Assembly (NCBI GenBank): GCA_963210315.1
Contig: OY723306.1
Coordinates: forward strand, 868,001 to 932,000
Length of the DNA stretch: 64,000 bases
Reading direction: 5' to 3'
Source of the DNA: Rhynchopus euleeides
Lineage: Eukaryota > Euglenozoa > Diplonemea > Diplonemida > Diplonemidae
Part shown: piece by piece, positions 18,145-30,475 of the stretch
How the letters are laid out: the number at the start of each line of letters is the position of its first letter
Numbering within the stretch: the stretch's first letter is position 1
Program-made: the position numbers and the translations under genes
The notes under the pieces: generated by a model
Databases searched by the model: none
What the model saw: only the letters and a program-made list of their open reading frames with translations
What the model was told of the DNA's origin: nothing

Positions 18145-18757
18145 ACCGCGCCACCACCACCACCAGGTGCAAGGCGCCGGGGCTCGCGGTGCTGCCGTGC
18201 TGATGCAACGCACACCGCGCCCCCGCCCCACACCTCACCCCCCCCGAGGGAGGAGGGGAGCAGCTCTTGGCCCTGATTACCCCACCCCTCCCTCCCCCCC
18301 AACGTAGCCGCTGTCTCGTAGCCCTTTAGCTTCGCCCTCCTCTCCTTAGGTTGCTTCAATAGTTTCAGTCAGTTCAGCGAGACCCCCGCCGGGAGGAACC
18401 ACACCCCACACCCTCCCCCCCATCCCCTCATCCCCCCTCTCTCTCTGACCCTTCTCCGCCTGTTATTGGTTACCCGCAAGTTGGAGTCGGGCCGCTGACT
18501 ACTCTGCGTCGTGTAGACACAGCTGGGGGAGGGAGGGGGAGGGGGAGGGGGGGATGACATGAGCTGCTCATGCCGGCGACACATGGCTGCCCGTGCAGGG
18601 CGCTAACACACACGCCTACATCACCTCTCTCTCTCTCTCTCTCTCCCCCCCACCACACACACGTCCCGCCCCTGCCCTCCCCTCCCCTCTCCACCCCCTC
18701 GGCAGGGGATCCCTCCCTGTTTGCCTTTGCCCCCTCCACCCCACCCTCTCGCGCACG
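18145..18757. other. intergenic with a (CT)n tract
   Basis: No gene seen. The region is C-rich and contains a (CT)n microsatellite at about 18626-18648 and several C6-C8 runs. The 3' end is the presumed promoter and leader of the esterase gene at 18758. Confidence 0.5.
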
Positions 18758-19495
18758 ATGGACCTGCTTGTGTTCCTCCTCATGGGGCAGTCCAACATGT
18801 CCGGCAGGGGCGACGTCTCGGCCTCCCCTCTGCCCGACCCCTCTGTGCTCGTCTGGCGAGAGTCCGAGGGCTGGGTGGTCGCTGCGGAGCCGATCTGTGA
18901 GGACCATCCGAAGGCAGCCGCAGGGCTCGCCCCTGCCTTTGCGCAGCGCCTCCTGCAGGCTTCGCCTGCGGGAAGCACTGCGGTCGGCTTTATCCCAGGC
19001 GCTGTTGGAGGCAGCCCTCTCAGCGACTGGGTCCCTGGCGGGGCCCTCTATGAGAAAGTCCTTGCGAAATCCGCAAAGGCGCTGGAGTCTGCCACCGGCA
19101 GCCCAGCCTTTACCAGGGTCACCCTCGGGGGGGCTCTTTTCCACCAGGGGGAGACAGACGCTCTGGACGCGGCCCTCGCAGAGAGCTACGAGCCACGCCT
19201 GCTGTCTATGGTGCGCGCGCTGAGGGAGGATCTCCGCACCCCGGAGCTGAGTGTGGTGGTGGGGACCCTCGGCGACTTCTCCAAAGCGCCTCACACCGAG
19301 GAGGTTAACAAGGCGCTGCGCCATGCGGCAGCCTCCACCCCTGGGGTTGCGCTGGTGGAAGCCGCGGGGCTGCGTGACAGGGGGGACTCCCTGCACTTCG
19401 ACACGGCGTCGCTCAAGGAGCTCGGGGTGCGGTATTTTGAAGCGTATTCCACGTTGCAGGGTGGGGAGCAGAGCCAGGGCGATGCGGAGCTCTAG
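18758..19495 (+). CDS. SASA/CE6-type carbohydrate esterase (SGNH-like hydrolase)
   Basis: 245 residues, single exon, close to the length of the plant cytosolic members of this family. The nucleophile block GQSNMSGRG lies at residues 9-17 (Ser in GQS). The oxyanion-hole region reads GAVGGSPLSDW. A conserved HQGETDA follows in the middle, and the catalytic Asp-His pair is seen as DSLHFD near residue 210. Such enzymes remove acetyl groups from sugars or sialic acids. The true substrate cannot be read from the sequence. There is no signal peptide, so the protein is probably cytosolic. The ATG follows a C-rich leader and is the first that keeps the GQSN block near the N-terminus, as in relatives. 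The frame is open further upstream without family features. Confidence 0.88.
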   Translation: MDLLVFLLMGQSNMSGRGDVSASPLPDPSVLVWRESEGWVVAAEPICEDHPKAAAGLAPAFAQRLLQASPAGSTAVGFIPGAVGGSPLSDWVPGGALYEKVLAKSAKALESATGSPAFTRVTLGGALFHQGETDALDAALAESYEPRLLSMVRALREDLRTPELSVVVGTLGDFSKAPHTEEVNKALRHAAASTPGVALVEAAGLRDRGDSLHFDTASLKELGVRYFEAYSTLQGGEQSQGDAEL

Positions 19496-19806
19496 GTGTT
19501 GTCCGCCACGGCCTGAGAGTGTGGAAGGGGGTGGTGGTGGTGTTGCAGGCCAGGGGAAGATGAGGGAGACCAGACCATCTGATGCGGGGTTATGTTTGGT
19601 TGTTTTTCCAGCAGAAGAGGGGCCGGGGTTGGTGTGGTGTGTGTGCGTGTGTTACTATTTACAGATGCAACCCAACCCAAGGCTTTTTCCCCCCTCACAC
19701 GCAAATATATACCACAGCCCACACCACCACCACCACTACCACACACTCCCCACTTCAGAAAGCCCGCGCCGCACAACACACCACCCCCACCCCCCGCCCC
19801 ATTTAC
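19496..19806. other. intergenic, promoter of the NF-X1 gene
   Basis: No gene seen. The sequence AAATATATACC near 19703 is about 100 bp upstream of the chosen ATG and could be a TATA-like element. The frame is open through here but reads as Thr/His-rich leader, not protein. Confidence 0.4.
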
Positions 19807-22800
19807 ATGCCGGAAGGCGACGATGAACCGCCGGTAGCGAGCAACCCCACGGGTTTTGGACGTGGCAAGGGTAAGAAGGGCGGCAAGGGTGGCGGCGGCG
19901 CCTGCTTCAAATGCGGCGAGACGGGGCACGTTGCCCGGAGCTGCCCCGCGGCTGCTGCCGGCGGGGCCCAGGCACCTGCCGGTGACGAGACCCCCCCCGC
20001 CCCCAGCGGCAGGGGGTACACCAAGGGCGGGAAGAAGGGAAAGAAGGGTGGGAAGAAGGGCGGCAAGAAGGGGCAGGCGCAGCAGCCCCCTCCGCAGCGC
20101 GACGCCGAGTCGGACCACGACGACAAGGAGGGGTCTGACGAAGACACGGGGTCGTGGCGTGTGGGGGCAAACCTGCCGCCTGTCCCGAAGGGGGATGAGC
20201 CGGTGCGGCAGTGCAGGGCTCCGGCGCCATCCTCCCAGGCGCACACCGAGCTTGCGCAGTCGACAATCGATTCTCTGGTGAACGGCTCCTACGAATGCCT
20301 GATCTGCTTCAGCGGCATCAAGGGGCGGAGCGCGACGTGGTCCTGCCGGAAGTGCTACAAAGTATTCCACCTCTCCTGCACCAAGCAGTGGGGGCGGAGC
20401 GGCACGGGCGGCTTCCGCTGCCCGCAGTGCTCCGAGGGGTACAACGCGGTGCCCCGGCAGTACCTCTGCTTCTGCGGGAAGGTGCGCGACCCGCAGGACG
20501 ACGGCTACAGCACACCGCATTCCTGCGGCGACGCCTGCAAGCGCTCGCGCGGGGTGGGGTGCCGGCACCCCTGCATGGAGAGGTGCCACCCCGGGCCCTG
20601 CCCGCCCTGCACAGAGCAAGGCCCGGTGCGGCGCTGCCACTGCGGGGAGCTCGAGTATCAGCTGCGCTGCGGGGAGGAGGACCCCGGGCGCTCCTGCGGC
20701 AAGCCCTGCGGGAAGCCTCTCAACTGCGGGCAGCACGTCTGCGAGGAGCCGTGCCACAAGGGGCCCTGCGACCCCTGCGCGCAACGCTACCCCCAGCGCT
20801 GCCTCTGCGGGAAGGTGGTGGAGGAGGACCGGCAGTGCGACGGCTCCGACGTGGTTGCCGTGATCGATGGCGTCCCCGCCGCCTTCCGCTGCTATGAGAA
20901 GTGTGGGAAGCTGAAGGACTGCAAGCTGCATAAATGCACCCTTGGATGCCATCTCGGAGACTGCCCCCCATGCCATCTCAAGCCGGAGCTGGTGGAGAGG
21001 TGCCCCTGTGGGAAGATGCCTCTCAGCATCCTGACGAAGCGGGTGCGGAAGTCATGCACGGATCCCATCGCCTGCTGCCAGTCGCAGTGCGGGAAGAAGG
21101 AGTCCTGCGCAAAGCACGGCTGCCAGCTGAAGTGCCACGAGGGAGAGTGCGGACCCTGCAAGGCGCAGGTCACCATACAGTGTGGGTGCAAATCCAGCAC
21201 GCTGCGCATCCAGTGCTCCACCCTGCCGAAGGAGGAGGAGGGGCCGCGGTGTGCGCTGCCCGAGGGGGAGGCGAAGCCGGAGCGTGTGTGGCCTCCGCGG
21301 TGCTCCAAGCGGTGCGGCGCGATGAAGACCTGCGGTCGGCATAAATGCAACGACATCTGCTGCCGCAGCACAGGGCACATCTGCCTGGAGACGTGCCGCA
21401 GAAAGCTGGACTGCGGGAACCACAACTGCGAGGAGCGCTGCCACATCGGGGGCTGCGCCCCCTGCCACCAGATCGTCGTCGACGAGCTCGCCTGCTACTG
21501 CGGGGCAGAGGTGCTGGAGCCACCGCAGCCCTGCGGCACGGAACCCCCCCCCTGCTCGAGACCCTGCTCGATTGTCCCTCCCTGTGGGCACGAGCCTGCG
21601 CCACACAACTGCCACCACGGAGACTGCCCCCTGTGTGCCACGCGTATGGAGAAGAGGTGTGCCGGCGGGCATACAACTGTTGTGGTCCCCTGTCACGTGC
21701 AGAACCCGACGTGTCCTGCGGAGTGTGGTGCGCTCCTGCCCTGCAAGCGGCACAGCTGCAAGAAGAAGTGCCATGCAGGGGCCTGCCCTGTGAAGGGGGA
21801 TAACCCTGCGTCATGCGGGGGGCTGTGTGAGGCGAAGCTGCCCTGCGAGCACCCCTGCCAGCGGGTGTGCCACGACGCGTCGACGCCGCATACCAAGCAG
21901 TGCGTTGTGCCGATGAAGATCAGCTGCCGCTGTGGGAAGAATACAGAGGAGACGCCGTGCCACAAGTACTACTACACAATGAAGGCGATGTCGGGGAAGA
22001 AGGGTGGGATGGGCATGGTGGAGCCCACCATCCCCTGCAACGACAAGTGCAAGCATGAGGAGCGGCTGGAGTCGATGCGTGAGGCATTCGGGATTGACAA
22101 GGGGCGTGACTCGCAGGCTGTGTTCCAGCAGGTGGGGGCGCTGAGCCCCCTGAAGGACTGGGTGTACACCCATTCGATCTGGCTGTCGCAGCAGCAGCAG
22201 CCGCACATGATCAAAATCATCGAGAAGACCTTTGCGGACTGCATCCACGGCTACACCAACACGCTGATGATGGCGCCAATGCAGGATGAGAAGCGCAGGC
22301 TGGTGCACGAGCTGGGACCCTACTACGGCATCACAGTCACCGCAGTGGACAAGGGAGCTGACAGGTCGTGCCAGCTGGCACGTACCCCCCACACAAAGTT
22401 CCCTGTCCCGCTTCTATCGGAGTGGCGCGAAGACCCGTTGGAGCTTGCTCAGGTATGTTGACATTTCGGGTGGTGGTGGGAGTGGGGGTGGGGGTGGTAA
22501 CGCATTGCCGCTCTCCACCGGGTGTAGCGTTGGGGCGTTGGGTCATGTGGCTGGGTGGGAAAGAAGGGATGTGGCAGAGGGCAGGCAGGGAAGCCCACCC
22601 CACACAACATACACCACCCCCCCCTTCCTGCAGGAGCGGGCGACAACGCACCCGGAATCTGTGGTGATCTTCACGGAGATCCGGAATGCCGATACATTCA
22701 GGGAGGTGACCAAGGCACTCCGCCCGTTCCTCGGGCGGTGGATCGGCTTCAAGAAGGTATGCAGAGCGGGGATTGGGAGCGTTGGGGGTGGAGGAGAGAG

Positions 22801-23630
22801 GCTGGCCCTGCTCCAGTAACCAGGGTGGTTCGCCTCCTTGCAAACCCCAGGCAAAAAACATATACCCAAGGCAGTGCTTTGGATTTTGCTGGGTGCGTTG
22901 GTGGTGGTGGTGGGTGGTGCCCACCCTTTTGCCCTCCAAACCACTGTTGCTCACCCTACACCCCTCCACCTCCCATCTCATGCTGCAGGGAACCACAATG
23001 TACTGCGTGGCCTTCATGAACTCCAACGACGCTGAGGTGTGCGTGGCACAGCTCACTCGGGATAAGTGCCCCCTGAAGTTCATGCTGCTTCCCGACTTCA
23101 ACGCAGCGAGCACCGCTGCCGCAGCTGTCCCGACAGTATGTCTCCCTCTTCGTGTGTAGCCCCCTTGTTTGTCGCACTTCAAGCCGCCCAGGCTGTGGCC
23201 TGTGGGCCTGTGGCCCTGACGCCACTGCGTGGAACAGGATGCCAGGAATGTGAGATGCAAGAGGCGGTGCATTGGTGTTCTTCCTATTGTGTTAGTCTTG
23301 TTGCTACTGCTTCGCGACCTCCCCTCCGCCCCGCCCCACCGCCACAACCTGCAGCGCAACAACATCGTGACGCTGGGAAGGCGGAGCAACATGGCTGCTG
23401 CTGCTGCGGCTGGGGGGAACTTGCCTGCAACAGCGTATGGCGGCCCGTCGACATCCACGACTACAACCACGACAACCTCGAGCCGGTCCTGGGCAGGGGC
23501 TGTTGGTGGGTCAACATCGTCTTCGTCGGCGGGTGGCGGTGGCATGGGCACAGCCCGTCCGATCGACATGACCAAGCGCGATGTGAAGCTTTCGGCAAAC
23601 CCGTGGGGCAAGCTCGGTAAGAAGAAGTAG
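19807..23630 (+). CDS. NF-X1-type zinc finger protein with R3H domain, four exons
   Basis: Exons 19807-22452, 22634-22756, 22989-23135 and 23355-23630 give 1063 residues, with all introns in phase 0 (181, 232 and 219 nt, donors GTATGT, GTATGC, GTATGT). Domains in order: a CCHC knuckle (CFKCGETGHVARSC, residues ~32-45) between Gly/Lys-rich stretches; a RING/PHD-like finger (CLICFSG to CPQC, ~163-210); a long array of NF-X1 fingers (CHPGPCPPC, CHKGPCDPC, CHLGDCPPC, CHEGECGPC, CHIGGCAPC, CHHGDCPLC, ~220-730); and an R3H-like region (~800-880). Relatives act as nucleic-acid-binding transcription or mRNA regulators and E3 ligases. The segment in exons 2-3 may be an RRM-like fold. The last exon ends in a Ser/Thr-rich and Lys tail. 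The knuckle before the RING is unusual. An alternative exon 4 acceptor at about 23238 would stay in frame. Confidence 0.9.
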
Positions 23631-25185
23631 CCTGGCATGCGAAGAGTGGAGTGGTGAAGGGGGTCAACGCCGATCACCTCTGACTGAACCTCCTGCAGGC
23701 CACCCCGCGACACTCTCTGGGTGAAGGGAAATGCCCCCCACCGTTCTGCGCCCGACTTCTATTTTGATACGAGTTTTGGCGGAGCCGCGCTGGAGGAAGC
23801 TCCCTGGAACAAAACATCAAAACTGGTTTTTGCCTCCCCCCCCCCCCCCTCCCCCCCTGTCAGTTTTTCCTTTTAGTATGGCGCCGGTGCAAAGGGACAA
23901 CCTATCGGGCCGTAAAAAAATATCTGCGAGTGCTGTCTGCTGCTGGTGACGCCCCTAACCTGTCATGCCTTGCCAGCAGCAGTCGTCGTGTGTGTGTGCC
24001 GCCAGGGGGTGTTGGGGATAACCTCAGGTAGGGTGGTTGAGTTTAACACGAACATAGCAAGAAGGGACACCAATCAAACCCCTTCTATCTCATGCCGGCA
24101 CACAGGGGGTCTTCAGCCATCGTGAGGCTGGGCCTCAGCGTCGTGCCCTCGAGGGGTGGCCCTCTGCACCCTAGAATCGATACCGGCTCTCGGGTGGATG
24201 AGGATGACGGTGGGGATGGGGGGGGCGGGTGGGAAAGTCCACAAAGCCCGTGTCGCTGGGTTCCCCTCGTCGTGTTGGTTGCTGGTTTCCCTGCCTGGCC
24301 CCCCCCCACCCGCCCCACCCCCAACCCCAATAAAAATCAGCGGTTGTGTGCGGCGTCTCGTGACGCCAGGCTTGTGGTGCCGACCAACACACAAAAAAAT
24401 GCGTGGGAGGGCGAAACAGGGGGGAGTTGAGCGGGATCACACCAATGCCTCCAGAATCAAGAAGGGAAATTATCCATCATCACTGCCAAAACTCACCCGC
24501 CAAACAACAATTCTTGTTGATTTGTGTGTGGTGGGGTGTGTGGTGACAGCGCAGGTCTCATCGGATTTCACTTCAGTGTGGCCTGCACGAAGCAAAATAC
24601 AAGATTAACGTGAGTGTCTGTGTGGTTGGGGGGAGGGGAGGGGGGGAATGGTGGCAAAACAAAATGGACTGTGACCGCTCCCTCCCTCCTCTTTCCTTTT
24701 TCCTTCCCACCCCCACAAACCCCACCAGCCCACCACCCCGCCCCTACCCCCCCACCCCCACCCTTCCAAATAAATGGCCTGACTGGCGCTGTGGAGTCGA
24801 AACAACCGGGGCTACACCTGCCCCTTTACCTTCAATGGCTGAACCGGGTTAAACCACAGCACTGGCGGTGGCGGTGGGCAGTGAGGGGGAGAGAGGAGGC
24901 AGGCCGTATGCCAGCGAATGATATAGCGTGCCCTTCACCCAACCCCCAAGGGGGCAGCGGTTATCGATGTTGGCAGAAAAAGAAGACCTCCGCCCCCACC
25001 CCCGACCTCCTCCCCCCTCCCCCCCGTCTTCTGTCCGATTCCCTCATATCGCCCACACAGGGCAAAGCGTGCCCCTGTGTGGGGCTCTCCCAACCCAACC
25101 CAGCGCAGCCCCGCGTCCTGCTCGATTGGGTTGCCTGCCCCCCTTCCCCTTCACCCAACCACATGCATGCCCTCCGCCTGCAGAG
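23631..25185. other. intergenic, no gene seen
   Basis: About 1.5 kb of C-rich low-complexity sequence with a C13 tract near 23839 and no convincing ORF on either strand. The end (CCTCCGCCTGCAG before 25184) looks like a splice acceptor two bases before the next ATG, so a 5'-untranslated exon may lie in this stretch. Confidence 0.45.
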
Positions 25186-27782
25186 ATGACGGAGCCGCAA
25201 CGCACCCCCACGGGGGAGCGCCAGTCGAAGCCAAATGATCAGATCGACGGGGAGATGTGCAAGTTCATCCAGGTTGCCGCCGGGAGCTTCGAGCGGGGCA
25301 TGACTGTGGAGCAGCTGCACGAGGCTCTTAGCGATAGGAACACGGCTCTGCTGAAGGCGTTTGATGATTTCATCAAGGCGGCCCGCGAGGGGGGCTGCGC
25401 CTCGCCAGACCGCGGGGACAACTGGAAGCAGCAGGGCAACGCCGCGTTCAAGAAGAAGTCGTATGACCAGGCAATCATCTGCTACACCCGGGCCCTCCAC
25501 GACATGGATGACCACGCGAAGATCGCGGCGACTCTCAACAACCGTGCGACATGCCTCTTCCACATGGAGCTTTACGAGCAGTCCTTGGCCGACGCCACCG
25601 AGGCAATCACCCTAGCACCGGACTATCTCAAAGCCTTCTACCGACGAGGCCATGCCCTGCTGAAGCTGGGCCACGCCGCAGAAGGGCAGGCTGAGATCCG
25701 CTACTCCGAAGGCACTGACGAGGCGCCTGCGCCCATCCCGGAGGAGCTGCAGGCGGGGATCACCGCAGCTGTGGACGCGGTGCTGCGGCGCCTGTTCACC
25801 GATGCACGGAAGGCGGCTCCCGTGCACCTCGAGAGCTCCAAGGTGGAGCTGCAGGAGTGCTTCGACAAGGGGCGGAAGCTGTTCGCCAAGAAGGCCATCC
25901 AGCCGGGCGACGCGGTCCTCAGCGAGGACTGCTATGCGGCAGCCCTGCGGGGGGAGCACCTCCTGACGCACTGCGACTGGTGCCTGCAGCACACGCCCAA
26001 CCTCTACTCACACCGCCACCTCCTGGGGGGGTCCCCGTCGCCGCAGCGGGCGCGCGGGCTGTACTGCTCCCGCCTGTGTGCCGAGCAGGCCATGGAGACC
26101 TACCTCGACCTGGAGGTGCGGCACCCCTTCTTCCTGGTGTGCCCGCTGGACTGCCTGGTGGCGGTGCGCCGCATGCTGCGGTGGCGCAGGCAGCGGCACG
26201 CCGCGGGCGGGCCGTCGCCCAACGAGTTTGCGGCAACAGGGGCTATCGGGGTGGAGGCGCTGAAGGCGAACCCTGCGCTGGAGAAGCCGCTGCTGGACAT
26301 CCTCGAGGGGCACACGCATGAGTCTGAGGCGACGCTCTCCATCGGGGGGAATGAGTCTGCCGTTGCGGTGCTGGCGTACCACAGCGGGGCGCTGGCGGCG
26401 GTGGCGCTGCATGCGCAGGGGAAGGCGGAGGGCGTGGAGGCGATTGCGACGTCGATGGCGACAGACGGTGCCATCGGGAGCACGGAGGAGGTGGAGACAC
26501 AGCGCCCCGTCACCATCAGCGTGCCGGAGCTGTGGGAGGCGGCGGATGAGCTGAAGCTCGCGATGCGGCAGCTGATCACCAACGGCGTCGGGGTGAGCAA
26601 GCTGCTGAAGCTGCCGAGCACCAAGGGGGTGGAGGCGAAGACGCCTGTGTCTGCCGTCATGCATTCGGTGGAGCAGCGTAAGGTGGCCACGGCGCTGTAC
26701 CCGCATGTGAGCATGGTGAACCACAGCTGCAAGCCGAATGCGTTTCTCAACTTTTCCGGCGGGCCGCACACCGCCTACCGGCGTGTGCACCTGCGTGCGA
26801 CCCAGGTCATCTCTGCGGGGGAGGAGATCTGCATCAGCTACGGGCCGCACAAGAACAAGATCCACTCCTCGAAAAACCGCCGCGAAGCTTTGCAGTCCCA
26901 ATACAACTTCCTCTGCTTCTGCGAGGCCTGCACCACGGAGGTGGACGAGCCGGTATGCCTTGGGGTTGGGGTTGGAATGGTAAATCTGCCGTGGCAGCGG
27001 GGCATCGCATCAGGAGCAGGGTGATGACTCTTAGCCTCTGCTCTTGATGCGCACACACCACGCCAGTCTTCCTTTTGTTTGGTGCAGATCACACAGAGCC
27101 ACTCCCTGAGACCCTCCCCTCCACCCTCCACACACACCGCACCACAGCTGACGGAAGAGAAGCAGGAGCTGATGGTGACAGCCTCGACGTACTACCAGAA
27201 GGGCCGCACGATGATGCGACACAAGCGCTATGCTGACGTATGCACGGTTCCGGGGGAAAAAATGGGCGGGGGGTTATGGTTATATGGGAAACCGCTGTTG
27301 TCGGGAACCACCCATTCTTGCCCCTGGTTCTCTGTTCTCTGCCAGCCCGGATGGCTCCTGAAGATGCATGCACCTCCCTCCCCTCCATTCCACAGGCCAT
27401 CCCTGCCTTCGAGGCGTCGCTGGATCTCCTGCTGAACCAGATCTTCATTGGGAAGCACCGCAGCTCCTTCGTGATCGGGAAGACCCACGATGCTGCTGCA
27501 GAGTGCTACGCCATTATCGGGGAGTACGAAAAGTCCATGCGCCACTGCAAGCAGTCTGTCGAGTCGACGGCTTACGTCAACGGTGAGACACAGATTGAGA
27601 CGGCACATGAGTACCTCAAGCTCAGCGGACTTGCTGCGCAGTGCGGCTCTGCCGAGCAGGCCAGCGAGGCGTTGCGGAAGGCTGAAGGCATCTTCCGCGT
27701 CTTCTATGGCGACGTGGTCATGCCTGAGGTCGAGGAGTGCCGTGAGGCAATCCAGCACCTTCTGAAATCCAAATCGGGCTAG
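25186..27782 (+). CDS. TPR-SET-MYND protein (SMYD4-like), three exons
   Basis: Exons 25186-26952, 27148-27237 and 27396-27782 give 747 residues, introns of 195 and 158 nt, donors GTATGC, acceptors CACAG. Residues ~78-165 are TPR helices (NWKQQGNAAFKKKSYDQA, then NNRATCLFHMELYEQSLADA). A split SET domain starts near 219. A MYND-like Cys cluster (CDWC, then CSRLC) interrupts it at ~265-300, as in SMYD proteins, though His/Cys spacing is reduced. The SET core shows NHSCKPNAF near 510 and EEICISYGP near 545, and the post-SET CFCEAC near 576. A C-terminal helical TPR-like region completes the protein. Relatives are lysine methyltransferases, some with non-histone targets. A long Ala/Glu-rich insert (~330-480) precedes the SET core. 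The methyltransferase role is likely and the substrate unknown. Confidence 0.9.
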
Positions 27783-29227
27783 ATCGTCTATCTGTAGACA
27801 CACAGTCCCCTTGCCGGTGGTGGTGTGTGGTGTGGCAGCCAAACGGTGGCTTGCCTGAAACAGCACCATTCAGGGTTTTGCGGGCTTTGCCGTCGGTGAT
27901 GTTGTTCGCTGCAACCCCCTCCCCGGTGCAGCTGTGTATTAAGTCTCCACCCCTCAAGAGGGGGTGTCCTCTCAAAGGCCAACGAAAATGTGCCCCCGTC
28001 ACAGCCCGTGCAGGCGAAGTTTTTCCCCATCACCCTGCGGCCCGCAGCGCCCATTGGTGCTTCCCCGTGGGTGATGTCGTTGCCGTGCACCCTCCCCACC
28101 CCACCCCGATCCCCCGACTCCTCCGCTTACCCGTGCCGTTAGGCATGAATGTTACAGGGAGTGCACGAGGCTATCTCTCGCGGCATATCTTTCTGTTGCG
28201 CAGGGCGCACACACGAGACAATGCAAACTAAGCCGTCGGGAAGACTGGTCGCGGGGGGGCCCCATCAAAAGTTGTAGTGCTGTTGCTGCCTTTGCGATTC
28301 TCTTCTAGCTTATCCTTACTGCGCGTGAGGGCCGCAGCGGGTGTCGCATCTAGATCAGGGTGCAGGTGTGTGTGATGTACACTCTACACTTCTCCACAAC
28401 GTTTTCACGGGTCTGTCTGTGCTGGCCCCAGCTCGAAAGAGAGATGAGTCAATCCACAGTATTCTCGCTGTCCTGCTTGGGGTGTCTGCCTTGCATCCCA
28501 CCCAGCCGGGTCGGGGTTCTAAAATCAGGATCAAAATAGGAATGACACCCATGTTCCTCTGTGGGCCACCCCGTTGTGTATGGGTTCTATGTGTCGGGTA
28601 TATAAGCAGATTTAACTAATAGAGTTGCGGGTGGAGAGCGGGGGTGGGGGGGTGGGGGCTGAACAGAATGATCTGGAAGCCAAGTAGACATTTCAACGCA
28701 AGCATACGGTGTAGCTTTGGGTGGGATTGTGTGCGTGGAACGGAGGGGTTTCCAATGATGTTGCACGCGCAGCGGGGGTGTAGGGGAGGGGTGGGGGTGG
28801 GGTGGAAGGGGGCCCCGCGCAAGCCAGCAGGCAAGAGGAGAAGGGGGCAGCTGGGTGAAGAGAAGAAGCGGGGGGAAAAATATCGGAGAAAATTTGAGAG
28901 AAGAAACGCCCCACCCCCTCACTCACTCTCTCTCCACCGCTCCTTCCCCCATCCCCCCTTCTTGGCACTCCCGGGTGACGATTCAATGCCCTGTGGGAGC
29001 GTATCGTAGCACTGCAGAATGCACCCTGCCCTCGATGTGACTCTTCACCGCCTCTGGGGGTAGAGGGGGTCTGGCAGAGAGAGGAATCTAACCCACCACG
29101 CCCTCACGGACTCTCGGGTCGATTCGGGGGGTGTTTTGAAAACATCCACCATCTCCTCCTCCCTTGTCCTGCAGCATCCTGGGCAGCGCCAGGGGATGTC
29201 AAGCGTGATCTGTACACTCACCGCGCC
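27783..29227. other. intergenic, no gene seen
   Basis: About 1.4 kb with no supported ORF. A clean TATA-like GGGTATATAAGC lies near 28597, but it is about 630 bp from the next start codon and no RNA gene is recognisable after it. Confidence 0.45.
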
Positions 29228-30475
29228 ATGCCACAGCGACGGCGGTTCGGGGTCCGGGTCAGCCAGCTGTCAACAGAAGCCCTCGCCAATGCGGGCCACA
29301 CGGTAGGACCCCTCCTGAGCAACAGCGGCACCCGCCTCGCCCCTGCCGCCTCGCAGGCTTCGTACGTCGCCAGCACCCCGATGCGCTGGGGTCAGCGCGG
29401 CATTCACATCGACCCCACCTGGCGCACCGCAACGGATTTCATCCGCGCCGTCTTCGCCGTCGAGCTGCGTGGAGCCTCAGGCCCCCGGGGCATCTGCCCG
29501 CTTGCCCTCCAGCGCAACCTGGAAACCCTCCGCTCGCAGGGCTACCCCCTCACCCCCGATGTGGTGGACATCGCCTCGCAGGCCTTTGCCCAGTCGAACC
29601 ACACGCGGGCCCTGCTGGAGCTCCTCTCCGACGCGGTGCTGCAGGACAGCATCGAACCCCTCCCCTCCACCTGGGTGCGGGTGCTCCAGAGGCTCGCAGG
29701 GGGCACGTCGAAGCTGGCTTACCTCCGTGCGATGTACTATGTGCGGAAGTTCACCCAGCTGAGGGTTGGGCACGGCATATCCGTATCTATCCTGAGGTAC
29801 TGCGCGAAGCGGCCCCAGCCACGCCTCCCCGCAGCCCTGCAGGCCATAGAGTGCATCCTCGGGTCGGGGGCACACCCACGCGCTGGCGACTGGGCTCTGG
29901 CATTCCACTGCTGTGACTCTGCGCTCGACTTCCAGCGGTTGTCGCAGGAGATGCAGAAGAGAGGCGCAGGGCTCGGTGAGGTATTATCACACCCCTCGGC
30001 ACTCGCGGCGTACACCGAGAGCTGCATGTGGCAGGAGGGTGGGATGGCTCGGGCGATCGAGCTTGTTGGAGAGAGGGCTGTTGCGGAGGTCGGGCCGCAT
30101 GGGGATGCCCAGGTGTTGGCGCTGTTGCGCGTGTTTTCGACGACGTCATGCCCCGCGTGCCCCGAGGGTCTGCTGGCAGCAATTAAGATGCGTGGGTCGC
30201 GGCTGTCGCCGCAGGATCGTCAGATGTGGGTGGAGTTCTTTATCAAGGGCAGCGCGGGGCGCAGCAGGGCTGTCGGTGATGTGTATCACACCCTTGCGGG
30301 CGAAGCGTTCCGTGACATGCGGTTCTTCGGAACTGCGACGCGTAGCACCGTTGCAGCCATGATAACAATGCAGGAGGCCCTCGGAGAAAGCAGCCAATAC
30401 CTTCGGGATTTTGCAAAAACAGCAAGACTCCGCCTCCCAGCGAGGCTGCGAGATAGGACGAACGAACAGGTGTAG
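29228..30475 (+). CDS. unrecognised helical protein, possibly PPR-like
   Basis: 415 residues, single exon, in the favoured codon style of the neighbouring genes. The N-terminus is basic (MPQRRRFGVRVSQ) and contains few acids for 60 residues, so an organelle leader is possible. The rest alternates amphipathic helices about 15-17 residues long (for example ALQRNLETLRSQGYPLTP, VVDIASQAFAQSNHTRALL), which recalls degenerate pentatricopeptide or similar alpha-solenoid repeats. No catalytic motif, zinc site or membrane segment is visible. If PPR-like, it would be an organellar RNA-binding factor, but that is inference from helix pattern alone. It sits on the plus strand between the SET gene and the kinase gene, with about 1.4 kb free on its 5' side. 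Confidence 0.7.
   Translation: MPQRRRFGVRVSQLSTEALANAGHTVGPLLSNSGTRLAPAASQASYVASTPMRWGQRGIHIDPTWRTATDFIRAVFAVELRGASGPRGICPLALQRNLETLRSQGYPLTPDVVDIASQAFAQSNHTRALLELLSDAVLQDSIEPLPSTWVRVLQRLAGGTSKLAYLRAMYYVRKFTQLRVGHGISVSILRYCAKRPQPRLPAALQAIECILGSGAHPRAGDWALAFHCCDSALDFQRLSQEMQKRGAGLGEVLSHPSALAAYTESCMWQEGGMARAIELVGERAVAEVGPHGDAQVLALLRVFSTTSCPACPEGLLAAIKMRGSRLSPQDRQMWVEFFIKGSAGRSRAVGDVYHTLAGEAFRDMRFFGTATRSTVAAMITMQEALGESSQYLRDFAKTARLRLPARLRDRTNEQV

Noticed and set aside
22337-23713. 458-residue minus-strand ORF opposite the NF-X1 exons
   Set aside because: It overlaps exons and introns of a gene with strong domain support, and its composition is low-complexity Val/Pro.
28590-28620. TATA-like site near 28597 as promoter of the 29228 gene
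   Set aside because: It is about 630 bp upstream of the start codon with no evidence for a leader intron. Noted only in the intergenic entry.
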